Assembly (NCBI RefSeq): GCF_008801405.1
Contig: NZ_VZPV01000001.1
Span: forward strand, 2,790,001-2,854,000
DNA from: Ralstonia insidiosa
GTDB lineage: Bacteria > Pseudomonadota > Gammaproteobacteria > Burkholderiales > Burkholderiaceae
Direction: 5' to 3'
DNA: 64,000 nucleotides
In this document: positions 25,975-34,402 of the stretch, in pieces
Position numbering within the stretch: the first letter of the stretch is position 1
Layout: every line of letters starts with the position of its first letter
Notes under the pieces: model-generated
Told to the model about the DNA's origin: nothing
What the model saw: only the letters and a program-made list of their open reading frames with translations
Database searches by the model: none
Translations under genes and position numbers: made by a program

Positions 25975-26616
25975 ATGCTGCGGATCTGGGGAAGACTCTC
26001 TTCGGTCAACGTACAGAAAGTGGTCTGGTGCGCGCGCGAGCTATCGCTCGACCATGAGCGCATCGACGTCGGCGGTGCCTTCGGGGGCGTTGACACGCCG
26101 GCATTCAAGGCGATGAACCCGAACGGCATGATCCCCGTCATCGAAGACGGCCTGAACGATTCCAGCGACACGCGCTTCGTCCTGTGGGAGTCCAACGCCA
26201 TCGTGCGTTATCTCTCCGCACGCTACGGCCCGGGCAACCTGTACCCGCTTGAACTGCACGAGCGCGCAGACGCCGATCGCTGGATGGATTGGCAGACCAC
26301 CTCATTCAGCCCGTCGATGGTGGATGCGTTCCTGCAGCTCGTACGTACGCCGGAAGACCAGCGCGACGCCACCCGCATCGAGCGCTCGCGCCAGGCTGCC
26401 GAGCGCACCACCGCCATCCTCGACACCGTGCTGGCCAAACAGCCCTATGTGGCCGGCCAGCGCTTCACCATGGCGGACATCGTCTGCGGCTGCGCCGCTC
26501 ACCGCTGGTTCGGGCTGCCGATCGAGCGCCCGGCGCGTCCCCACCTCGAGCGCTGGATGGCCGAGCTGCGCGATCGGCGCGCGGCGCAGGAAGTGTTGGC
26601 GTTGCCGGTGGTCTGA
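25975..26616 (+). CDS. glutathione S-transferase family protein
   Basis: 213-aa GST: N-terminal thioredoxin-like domain (RIWGRLSSVNVQKVVWCARELSLDHE, then NPNGMIPVIEDG and WESNAIVRYLS) and alpha-helical C-domain (AGQRFTMADIVCGCAAHRWF). The ATG at 25975 has an AAAGGAG site at the proper distance; a TTG at 25951 is less likely. The PhyH-like gene follows after 14 bp. Substrate unknown. Confidence 0.9.
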   Translation: MLRIWGRLSSVNVQKVVWCARELSLDHERIDVGGAFGGVDTPAFKAMNPNGMIPVIEDGLNDSSDTRFVLWESNAIVRYLSARYGPGNLYPLELHERADADRWMDWQTTSFSPSMVDAFLQLVRTPEDQRDATRIERSRQAAERTTAILDTVLAKQPYVAGQRFTMADIVCGCAAHRWFGLPIERPARPHLERWMAELRDRRAAQEVLALPVV

Positions 26617-26630
26617 ACAGACTCACACCG

Positions 26631-27299
26631 ATGTCCGGCGATTTTCTGGCTGACGGCTACACCATCGTCCCAAACGTATTGGCAAATGCGGCCTGCGAAC
26701 GTCTAGCCGACAAGCTGCAAACCAACGGCGCAGGCACGCGTGAACTGCTTTCGCAGCCTTGGTGCGCAGAGTTGGCGGTTACGCTGCACCAGCACCATGC
26801 CCTTGCACCGCTGATCCCTGCTTCGCATGTCGCCGTGCAATGCACTGGCTTCAATAAGTCCGCCGAGCAGAACTGGCTGGTAGCGATCCACCAGGACCTG
26901 AGCATTCCTGTGGCGGAATGCGTGAACGATCCATCGCTGACCGGTTGGTCTGAAAAGCATGGCCAACTGTACGTGCAGCCGCCACATGACGTGCTGGAAG
27001 ACCTGATCGCCGTCCGATTACACCTGGACGACTGTGGCCAAGCTGAAGGTCCGTTGCGCGTCGTGCCGGGATCTCATCGGCAGGGCCGGGCGAGTCAGAC
27101 CGAGATGCTGGGCACACGCGACCGACTTGGCGAGGTCACGTGCCTGGCAGATCGCGGTGGCGTGCTGCTGATGCGCCCACTTCTGCTGCATGCCTCCTCC
27201 AAGGTCACCAGCGGGCGACCGCGTCGCGTACTGCATTTCGTCTATGGACCGCGGACATTGCCATTCGGCCTGCGCTGGTCGTCCGATCGCCGCGATTAA
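26631..27299 (+). CDS. phytanoyl-CoA dioxygenase (PhyH) family protein
   Basis: 222-aa Fe(II)/2-oxoglutarate-dependent oxygenase of the PhyH group. Iron-binding HxD in LVAIHQDLSIPV near residue 85, the distal His in MRPLLLHASSKV near 190, and a 2-oxoglutarate-type Arg just after (SGRPRRVLHFVYG). Start at 26631, 14 bp after the GST gene. Substrate unknown. A longer open frame from 26289 overlaps the GST gene and is rejected. Confidence 0.82.
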   Translation: MSGDFLADGYTIVPNVLANAACERLADKLQTNGAGTRELLSQPWCAELAVTLHQHHALAPLIPASHVAVQCTGFNKSAEQNWLVAIHQDLSIPVAECVNDPSLTGWSEKHGQLYVQPPHDVLEDLIAVRLHLDDCGQAEGPLRVVPGSHRQGRASQTEMLGTRDRLGEVTCLADRGGVLLMRPLLLHASSKVTSGRPRRVLHFVYGPRTLPFGLRWSSDRRD

Positions 27300-27429
27300 T
27301 AGGCTGTTACAAACCTCCAGTCATCCACACCCACCGGGCTCCCGTTCAAGAGCGGTAGGCGCAAGCGTCATTCCGTGTGACGCGCCTCATGTCCGGGCGC
27401 CCGCCCTGGAATGACTAGGAGATGTCTTG

Positions 27430-27657
27430 ATGAAGCACGTTGGATTCCGCCTTTTGCTGCCCGCGTTGGCGCTCAGCAGTGCGCTGGCCGGTTGTGTGGT
27501 CGCACCAATCGAGCCGCCCACGGTGGCCCCGGCCGGTGTGGTGTATGTCGCACCAGTGGCTGTCGCCCCTGGACCGGGCTATACCTGGCGCTATCACGCG
27601 CACTACGGCTGGGGATGGTGGCACCCGCACCATGGCTGGCACGAGGGTTGGCGTTAA
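27430..27657 (+). CDS. small Trp/His-rich lipoprotein
   Basis: 75-aa predicted lipoprotein: signal peptide with lipobox SALAGC near residue 22, a Pro/Val-rich spacer, and a tail crowded with aromatic and His residues (WRYHAHYGWGWWHPHHGWHEG). The tail could bind metal or haem, or act at the membrane surface; nothing definite is known. AGGAG site 8 bp before the ATG. It is followed by an intrinsic terminator. Confidence 0.78.
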   Translation: MKHVGFRLLLPALALSSALAGCVVAPIEPPTVAPAGVVYVAPVAVAPGPGYTWRYHAHYGWGWWHPHHGWHEGWR

Positions 27658-27690
27658 GCCAACACCGTAGCTGATTGCGGTAGCATCACC

Positions 27691-27730
27691 AACCGCGCAC
27701 GGCCCTCAACGCCGGCGCGGTTTTTTGTTT
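27691..27730 (+). terminator. intrinsic terminator
   Basis: An AACCGCGC...GCGCGGTT stem is followed by a run of T residues (27721-27732), directly below the small lipoprotein gene. The T-run reaches the start of the MASE1 gene 20 bp later. Confidence 0.75.
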
Positions 27731-27748
27731 TTACCGAGGGAAACCCGG

Positions 27749-29035
27749 ATGCGATTCCACCGACTTTCCACCCCCGTTGCCACGATCCTGTGGGGCGTGC
27801 TGTATCTGGTTGCCGCCATCGTGTCGCACCGCCTGAACGGGCCGGTGGACATGACGGGCTATATCTGGCTGCCGGCGGGCGTGACCATGGCGGCCTTCAT
27901 GCTGCGGCCGTACCGCGAATGGCCGGGGTTGGGTGCCGCTTTTGCCGTGGCGCAACTGGCGCTGGCCGCCATCGAGCACACCAATCCGGCGCACGCGATG
28001 CTCTTCGCGCTGGACGAGGTCGGCAGCTCGGCGCTGGCCGTGGCGCTGATCCGGCTGATGGGCGTGCCGCTTGAAGGGTTGTACTTCCTGCGCGCCATGC
28101 TAACGGCGGGCGCGATCAGCGGCATTGTCGGCGCGCTGTTCGGGGCGGCATGGTTTGCGTGGTCGCAGGGCGGCTCGTTCGGACACGTCTTCCGGGTCTG
28201 GGGCGCATCGGATTTCCTGGGCGTGCTGATTGTCACGCCAGTGCTGGCGGCCTGGTCGCGCTTTCGCGCATTCCGCTCGGGGGGGACCGATCGCACCGAC
28301 TTCCTGCTCGGTCTGGTGGCCTTCATCGCGCTGGCCGTGTCGTCTTACGTGGTCTTCGATGGCAACAGCGCGGACAAGTTTGGCGATGGCATTGGCTTTG
28401 CGCTGACCTACGTCCCGCTGTTCTTTGCCGTGGTGGTGGCCCTGCTGTGGGGCGGGCGCGGCGGCTCGGTGGCGGTGCTGCTGCTGGCGCTGGTGGCGCT
28501 CACGCAAACGGCCGAAGGCGATGGCCCGTTTGCAGTGCTCGATCGCCACTACGGCCAATCGTTGCTGGAAACGCAGTTGTACCTGGGCGTTGCCGCACTA
28601 CTGGTGCTGCTTGTGAGCGCGCTCAAGACGACGCGCGAGCAACTGCACGAGCAAAGCGCGCACTGGCAGAACCGCGTGGAGCTTGCACTGGCCGCATCCA
28701 GCCAGCTCGTCTACACCATCGACCCGGCCAGCGGCCGCATCGACTGGGGCGGCGACGTAACACTGGCCTTCGGGCATGACGCGCAAACCATGGCTTCGGT
28801 CTCCACCGTGCTGCAGCTCGTGCATCCGGACGACCGCGCCGGCTTGAGCGCTCGTTGGCTGGGCACGCCGGTATTCGACGATGAGGCTGTCCCGCCCGCA
28901 CGCCGGCAAACGCTGCGCCTGACCGCACGCGACGGCACGTTGCATACAGTGGTGGATACCGGCGGGCCGCTGACGGACGCCGTGGGCAATACGGCGCTGG
29001 TGGCCGGTACCTGGTCGGTCGAGACGGCACTGTGA
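27749..29035 (+). CDS. MASE1-PAS membrane protein without output domain
   Basis: 428 aa. About eight to ten hydrophobic segments in residues ~10-305 form a MASE1 sensory domain (YLVAAIVSHRLNGPVDMTGYIWLPAGVTMAAF, VWGASDFLGVLIVTPVLAAW). A short coiled segment and one PAS-like domain follow (residues ~318-428, LALAASSQLVYTIDPASGRIDWGGDV ... VLQLVHPDDRAGL). MASE1 and PAS normally lead to a kinase or GGDEF domain, but the frame stops right after PAS. The stop overlaps the start of a hydrolase gene (GTGA), so the hydrolase may be the effector. Start 27749 (MRFHRL). Confidence 0.8.
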   Translation: MRFHRLSTPVATILWGVLYLVAAIVSHRLNGPVDMTGYIWLPAGVTMAAFMLRPYREWPGLGAAFAVAQLALAAIEHTNPAHAMLFALDEVGSSALAVALIRLMGVPLEGLYFLRAMLTAGAISGIVGALFGAAWFAWSQGGSFGHVFRVWGASDFLGVLIVTPVLAAWSRFRAFRSGGTDRTDFLLGLVAFIALAVSSYVVFDGNSADKFGDGIGFALTYVPLFFAVVVALLWGGRGGSVAVLLLALVALTQTAEGDGPFAVLDRHYGQSLLETQLYLGVAALLVLLVSALKTTREQLHEQSAHWQNRVELALAASSQLVYTIDPASGRIDWGGDVTLAFGHDAQTMASVSTVLQLVHPDDRAGLSARWLGTPVFDDEAVPPARRQTLRLTARDGTLHTVVDTGGPLTDAVGNTALVAGTWSVETAL

Positions 29036-29856
29036 CTACGCCGGCGCCCGGCAGCACGGCTGTGCTGCTGATCCATGGCCTGGGCGGTACGTCCTACGAT
29101 CTGGGCGTGCTGCAGAAAGCGCTGCGCAACGCGGGCGCGGTGGCGCTCGCCCCCACCCTGCCCGGCCATGGCACGCGCCCGGAAGACCTGCTCGCCACAC
29201 ATGCCGAGGCGTGGCTCGATACGCTTGCGCAAACGTACAACCAACTCCTGGCCGAGCATGAAACGGTGCACATCGCTGGCATGTGCATGGGCGCGCTGCT
29301 GGCGCTGGTGCTGGCGCATCGCGTGCGACACGGCGTGGATCGCCCACAAGCCAGGCTGGCGCTGCTGGCCACGCCTATGTACATCGACGGCTGGTCGACG
29401 CCGTGGTACCGGGAGCTGCGTCACGCGGTGTACCGGATTCCCGGCATGGCCGCGCGCATGCGTGTGGAAGAAGACGAGCCCTTCGGCATCAAGAACCCGC
29501 TGTTGCGACGGATCATCAAGGCCAAGCTCGCGCGCGGCGACAGCTTCCACTATCCGTGGGTGCCGCTCACGTGCATTCGCGAAGTCGATCGGCTGCGCGC
29601 CAAGGCACATGCAGCCATGCGCACCACCCCCTGCGAGACGCTGATCATCCACGCCCGTGAAGACGAACTGACCAGCCTGCGTTCTGCCGAGACCCTGCAG
29701 GCCAACTTGCCGCATGCCCGCACCGTGGTGCTGGAAAACAGCTACCACATGATCTGCGTAGACAACGACCGTGATCAGGTCGCGGCCGAGCTGCTGGGCT
29801 TCTTCCAGTTCGACCCGGCGGCCGCCAGGCGTAAGGCCACAGCCGCCGCCGATTGA
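29032..29856 (+). CDS. alpha/beta hydrolase with cysteine nucleophile
   Basis: 274-aa cytoplasmic alpha/beta-fold protein. HGLGGTSYD near residue 15 supplies the oxyanion-side loop. The nucleophile elbow reads GMCMG (near residue 84), Cys where Ser is usual, as in dienelactone hydrolase and PHA synthase. A late Asp (HAREDELTSL) and His (NSYHMICVD) complete a Cys-Asp-His triad. The closest general type is the carboxylesterase/monoacylglycerol-lipase group. The GTG start at 29032 overlaps the stop of the MASE1-PAS gene, so translation is probably coupled. It meets the RND genes end to end. Confidence 0.85.
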   Translation: MTTPAPGSTAVLLIHGLGGTSYDLGVLQKALRNAGAVALAPTLPGHGTRPEDLLATHAEAWLDTLAQTYNQLLAEHETVHIAGMCMGALLALVLAHRVRHGVDRPQARLALLATPMYIDGWSTPWYRELRHAVYRIPGMAARMRVEEDEPFGIKNPLLRRIIKAKLARGDSFHYPWVPLTCIREVDRLRAKAHAAMRTTPCETLIIHAREDELTSLRSAETLQANLPHARTVVLENSYHMICVDNDRDQVAAELLGFFQFDPAAARRKATAAAD

Positions 29857-29861
29857 GCTAG

Positions 29862-32800
29862 TCAGGCCGCCGGCCCGGCCGTCTCGTGCTCGTGCGCCGC
29901 ATCCAGCCGGCGCTGGCGCTCGCTGCCCTTGAACACGCGCCGCACCACCACAAAGAACACCGGCACCAGGAACACCGCCAACACCGTCGCCGTGATGATG
30001 CCGCCCAGCACACCCGTACCGATCGCGCGCTGGCTGGCGGATGCCGCCCCCGTTGCCATCGCCAGCGGCACCACGCCGAATGCAAACGCCAGCGAGGTCA
30101 TCACGATCGGCCGGAAGCGCAGGCGCGCCGCCTCCAGCGTCGCCTCAATCAGCCCCATGCCCTGCGCCACCAGGTCCTTGGCGACTTCGATGATCAGGAT
30201 CGCGTTCTTGGCTGACAAGCCGATCGTGGCGATCAGGCCGACCTTGAAGTAGATGTCGTTGGGCAGGAAACGCAGCGTGGCACCCAGCAGCGCACCGAGC
30301 ACGCCCAGCGGCACGACCAGCATCACGGCCAGCGGAATCGACCAGCTTTCATACAACGCCGCCAGACACAGAAACACCACCAGGATCGACAACGCAAACA
30401 GCGCCGGCGCCTGCGCGCCCGACAAGCGCTCTTCGAACGATTGACCGGTCCACTCATAGCCAAAGCCGTCGGGCAGGTCGCGCACGATGGATTCCATGGC
30501 GGCCATCGCCTCACCCGAGCTGTGGCCGGGTGCGGGTGAGCCGCTGATCGACATGGCCGGGAAGCCGTTGTAGCGGTCCAGCTTGAGCGGCCCGACGATC
30601 CACTTGGCGGTGGTGAAGGCAGACAGCGGCACCATGGTGCCCGCTGCATTGCGCACGTGCATGCGACCAAGCTGTTCGACCGACACGCGCTGCTTGCCGT
30701 CAGCCTGCACGATCACGCGGCGCACCTGGTTGCGGTAGACGAAATCGCCCGCATAGTCGGAGCCGAACATCACGGCCAGCGTGCGATTGATGTCGTCAAT
30801 CGACACGCCCATCGACAGCGCCTTCTTGCGGTCCACGTCGATCAGGATCTGTGGGGCATCACCCTGGCCGGCAAAGGTCACGTCCGACAGTGCCGGATGC
30901 TTGGCGGCCGCGGCCAGTACGTGGTCGCGCGCTTGCGCCAGGCGCTCGTAGCCGGCGCCGCCGCGATCTTGCAGACGCAGATCGAAGCCGGGCTTGCTGC
31001 CCAACTCCGGCAGCGCGGGCGAGTTCATCGCCATGACCATCGCGCCCTTGATCTTGCCGAACGCGGCATTGGCGCGAGCGACCACCGCATCGACGTGCTG
31101 GTCGTCACCCTTGCGGTGCTTCCACTCCTTGAGCGTGAGGAACAGCATGGCCGCGTTCTGCCCGTTGCCGTACAGGCTGAAGCCCGTGATGGCCAGCGTG
31201 GATGCAACAGCCGGCTCCTTGGTCATGAAGTACTGCTCGGCCTCGCGCACCACGTCGAGCGTCTGTGCCTGCGTGGCCCCCGTGGGCAGCATGACGACAG
31301 TCATGAACTCGCCGGTGTCCTCTTCCGGCAGGAAGGCGGTCGGTAAGCGCATGAACAACAGCACCACCACGCCGATGATCGCGCCATAGACAATCAGCGC
31401 GCGGCCGGTACGCGTCAGCAGCTTGGCGACACCACCTTGGTAACGCGCAGTCAATCGCCCGAAACCGCGGTTGAACGCGCCGAAGAAGCCCTTGCGCTCC
31501 GTGCTGTGCCCAGGCTCCACCGGCTTGAGCAACGTCGCACACAAGGCCGGCGTCAACGTCAGCGCCAGGAAGGCCGAGAACACCATCGACACCGCCAGCG
31601 ACAACGAGAACTGCCGGTAGATGTTGCCCACCGCGCCGCCAAAGAACGCCATCGGCACGAACACCGCCGTCAGCACCAGCGAGATGCCGACGATGGCCCC
31701 GCTGATCTGGCGCATGGCCTTGGCCGTGGCATCGCGCGGCGAGAGCCCCTCTTCGTGCATGACGCGCTCAACGTTTTCCACCACCACGATGGCATCGTCA
31801 ACGAGGATACCGATGGCGAGCACGAGGCCAAACAGCGTCAGCACGTTGATGGAAAAGCCCATCGGCAGCATCACCGCAAACGTGCCCAGCAGCGCAATCG
31901 GCACGACCAGCGTGGGGATGAGCGTGGCACGCAGGTTCTGCATGAACAGCACCATCACCAGGAACACCAGCACCACCGCTTCGAGCAGCGTCTTGACCAC
32001 CTGCTCGATGGCGATGCCGACAAAGCGCGAGCTGTCGTACGCCACTTCGTAGCGCACGCCCGGCGGGAAATGGGCTTGCGCCTCGTCCAGCACTGCACGC
32101 ACGCGCTTGGCCACACCCACCGCGTTGGCACCCGGCGCGAGCTTGATGCCGATGGTCGTGGCCGGCTTGCCGTTCATCCGTGAGAGGTACAGGTAGTCGC
32201 TACCGCCCAGCTCCACACGCGCCACATCGCGCAGCAGCATCATGCGGCCCTGCGCATCGGCACGCAGCGGAATCTGGCCGAACGCATCAGGCGTGGTCAG
32301 CCCATCGTCACCGGTGATGCTCGCGTTGATGGGCGCACTGCCCGGCACCGCCCCGCTGCCGATTTCCCCCACGGTGATGCGCGCGTTGTAACGGCGCACG
32401 GCATCGCTCAAGTCACCGGCGGTGAGGCCGAGCGCGGTGAGCTTGTCCGCATCGGGCCAGATGCGCATGGCGTATTCCGCATCGAACAACTGTGCGGTAC
32501 CAACACCCGGCACGCGGCGCAGTTGCGGAATGAGGTCGGACGAGGCCAGATCACCCAGGTCGATACCGTCGAAGCGGCCACGCTCGGCCGTCAGCGACAG
32601 ATACATCATGTAGTTCTCGGCCGCCTTCTCAATGCGGATGCCGTTGCGGCGCACGACTTCGGGCAGGCGTTCCTCGACGATCTTCAGGCGGTTCTGCACC
32701 TCCACCGCCGCCAGATCGGGGCTGGTGCCCTGCTTGAACGACAGGTTGATCGACACGTTGCCCGCCGCATCGGACGACGACGACATGTACAGCAGCCCCG

Positions 32801-33017
32801 GCGCCCCGTTCATCTCGCGCTCGATGATGGCCGTGACAGCGCTCTCCGCCGTGCGCGCAGACGCGCCCGGATAGTTGGCGTTGATGCTTACGTTGGGCGG
32901 CGCGATGTTCGGATACTGGGCCACCGGCAAGCTCGGCAGCGCAAGCAGGCCGGCCAGGATGATGGCCAGCGCAATCACCCAGGCAAAGACCGGGCGGTCG
33001 ATAAAGAAACGTGCCAT
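29862..33017 (-). CDS. RND multidrug efflux pump, inner-membrane subunit (HAE1/AcrB type)
   Basis: 1051-aa proton-driven exporter with the full RND layout: 12 TM helices, two large periplasmic loops. The N-terminal FFIDRPVFAWVIALAIILAGLLALPSLPVAQYPNIAPP is the HAE1 signature region. The helix-4 LVDDAIVVVENVERVM segment carries the Asp pair of the proton relay. Its start is 2 bp from the adaptor stop (33020), so they form an operon. No outer-membrane channel or TetR regulator is adjacent, so it may borrow a TolC-like channel encoded elsewhere. Confidence 0.95.
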   Translation of the reverse strand: MARFFIDRPVFAWVIALAIILAGLLALPSLPVAQYPNIAPPNVSINANYPGASARTAESAVTAIIEREMNGAPGLLYMSSSSDAAGNVSINLSFKQGTSPDLAAVEVQNRLKIVEERLPEVVRRNGIRIEKAAENYMMYLSLTAERGRFDGIDLGDLASSDLIPQLRRVPGVGTAQLFDAEYAMRIWPDADKLTALGLTAGDLSDAVRRYNARITVGEIGSGAVPGSAPINASITGDDGLTTPDAFGQIPLRADAQGRMMLLRDVARVELGGSDYLYLSRMNGKPATTIGIKLAPGANAVGVAKRVRAVLDEAQAHFPPGVRYEVAYDSSRFVGIAIEQVVKTLLEAVVLVFLVMVLFMQNLRATLIPTLVVPIALLGTFAVMLPMGFSINVLTLFGLVLAIGILVDDAIVVVENVERVMHEEGLSPRDATAKAMRQISGAIVGISLVLTAVFVPMAFFGGAVGNIYRQFSLSLAVSMVFSAFLALTLTPALCATLLKPVEPGHSTERKGFFGAFNRGFGRLTARYQGGVAKLLTRTGRALIVYGAIIGVVVLLFMRLPTAFLPEEDTGEFMTVVMLPTGATQAQTLDVVREAEQYFMTKEPAVASTLAITGFSLYGNGQNAAMLFLTLKEWKHRKGDDQHVDAVVARANAAFGKIKGAMVMAMNSPALPELGSKPGFDLRLQDRGGAGYERLAQARDHVLAAAAKHPALSDVTFAGQGDAPQILIDVDRKKALSMGVSIDDINRTLAVMFGSDYAGDFVYRNQVRRVIVQADGKQRVSVEQLGRMHVRNAAGTMVPLSAFTTAKWIVGPLKLDRYNGFPAMSISGSPAPGHSSGEAMAAMESIVRDLPDGFGYEWTGQSFEERLSGAQAPALFALSILVVFLCLAALYESWSIPLAVMLVVPLGVLGALLGATLRFLPNDIYFKVGLIATIGLSAKNAILIIEVAKDLVAQGMGLIEATLEAARLRFRPIVMTSLAFAFGVVPLAMATGAASASQRAIGTGVLGGIITATVLAVFLVPVFFVVVRRVFKGSERQRRLDAAHEHETAGPAA

Positions 33018-33019
33018 GG

Positions 33020-34234
33020 TCAGCCTTTGGTGCGCTCGGTCGGCTTGGTGTCAGCGGCACTATCGGTGACGCTACTGGCGTGCTTGGTGGCAGGCACCGG
33101 CTTGACGGCCATGCCGGCTTCCAGTGTTTGCATGCCGGGGATGGCAACACGCTCGCCGCCGGTCAGGCCGCTCGTCACGAGCCACTGATCGCCGGCCAAC
33201 GTTTGCGCAGCCACGGGCTGCGCCGCCAGCGTGTTGTCGGCCTTCACCACGAACACGGTCGCGCCATGACGATCGCGCTGCAAGGCGCCCTTCGGAATCG
33301 TCACCGCGCCCTGCTGCACCGCGTGCGACAGCTTCACGCGGACGTACATGCCGGGCAGCAACAGGCCATCAGGGTTGGGCAGCACGGCCCGCATCGAGAC
33401 GTTATCCGTCGCGCGGTCCACCGCCAGATCGGAGAACAGCAACTTGCCCGGGCGCTCGTAGGCCACGCCATCGCTCAGGATCACTTGCACGCCAATGTCC
33501 TGCCCCGTCAATGCAGCAGCCTGCCCTTTCTTCAGTGCGCGCTGCAAGGCAAGCACCTCGGCAGCAGGCTGGGCGAAGTCAACGTAGATCGGGTCGATCT
33601 GCTCGACCGTGGTGAGCGGCGTCGCGGCGTCTTCCTTGACCAGCGCGCCTTCGGTCACCTGCGCGCGGCGCGAGCGGCCACCAATGGGCGCGGTAACCGT
33701 GGCATAGCCCAGGCGCAGTTGCGCGGTCTCCAGCGCGGCACGGGCGGAAACCACATCGGCTGCGGCCTGACGCTCGGCGGATTGGGCTTCGGCGTATTCG
33801 AGTTCGCTCACGGCACGGGTGGCAGCCAGGCCCTTGTAGCGCGCGGCCTTGTCGTGGGCAATGGCGGCCTGCGCCTGCGCACGGGCAAGCGCACCCTGTG
33901 CGGCATCCACCTGCGCCTTGAGCGGTGCGGGATCGATGCGGAACAACACCTGGCCCGCCTTGACCACCTGCCCTTCTTCATAGGCGCGCTTGAGCACGAT
34001 GCCATCGACGCGTGCGCGCACTTCTGCCGTGCGATACGGCTCGATACGGCCGGGCAACTCGGTCACCAGTGGCGCATCGGAGCGCTGCGCAACCGCAAAC
34101 TCGACTTCCGGCGGGCCGGCAGGTTTGGCAGCCTCATCAGCGTGCTTGCTGCAGGCCACCAGCGCGCCGAACACACCTACGCAGAACAACCACCGGAACG
34201 AACGGGAACCCTGGGACAACACGGAGAACATCAT
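33020..34234 (-). CDS. RND efflux periplasmic adaptor (AcrA/MexA type)
   Basis: About 404-aa membrane-fusion protein: lipoprotein-like signal with ALVACSK lipobox near residue 28, beta-barrel and lipoyl halves (TAEVRARVDGIVLKRAYEEGQVVKAGQVLFRIDP), and an alpha-hairpin rich in Ala. It links the RND pump to an outer-membrane channel. The start is ATG ATG at 34234/34231; the frame upstream to 34297 is not signal-like. The gene for the patatin autotransporter is 168 bp upstream on the same strand. Confidence 0.93.
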   Translation of the reverse strand: MMFSVLSQGSRSFRWLFCVGVFGALVACSKHADEAAKPAGPPEVEFAVAQRSDAPLVTELPGRIEPYRTAEVRARVDGIVLKRAYEEGQVVKAGQVLFRIDPAPLKAQVDAAQGALARAQAQAAIAHDKAARYKGLAATRAVSELEYAEAQSAERQAAADVVSARAALETAQLRLGYATVTAPIGGRSRRAQVTEGALVKEDAATPLTTVEQIDPIYVDFAQPAAEVLALQRALKKGQAAALTGQDIGVQVILSDGVAYERPGKLLFSDLAVDRATDNVSMRAVLPNPDGLLLPGMYVRVKLSHAVQQGAVTIPKGALQRDRHGATVFVVKADNTLAAQPVAAQTLAGDQWLVTSGLTGGERVAIPGMQTLEAGMAVKPVPATKHASSVTDSAADTKPTERTKG

Positions 34235-34402
34235 GGGAAAGGGGGCTGGGCGCGTGCGCGCCCGAGATATTGAAAAAGCGAAGCGGAAGGCTAGCACGCA
34301 GCCCCGCTACGGCTTGGTCGATTGATTTCCCAATCTGATCAAGACCTTACGAAGCAGGCACTTCCCCAAGGCGCCTGCGTACATGCACTGCGTGAAGCGG
34401 CG

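Noticed and set aside
26289..27299. 336-aa version of the PhyH protein
   Set aside because: The first 114 codons are a frame-shifted shadow of the GST gene; the PhyH fold starts at 26631.
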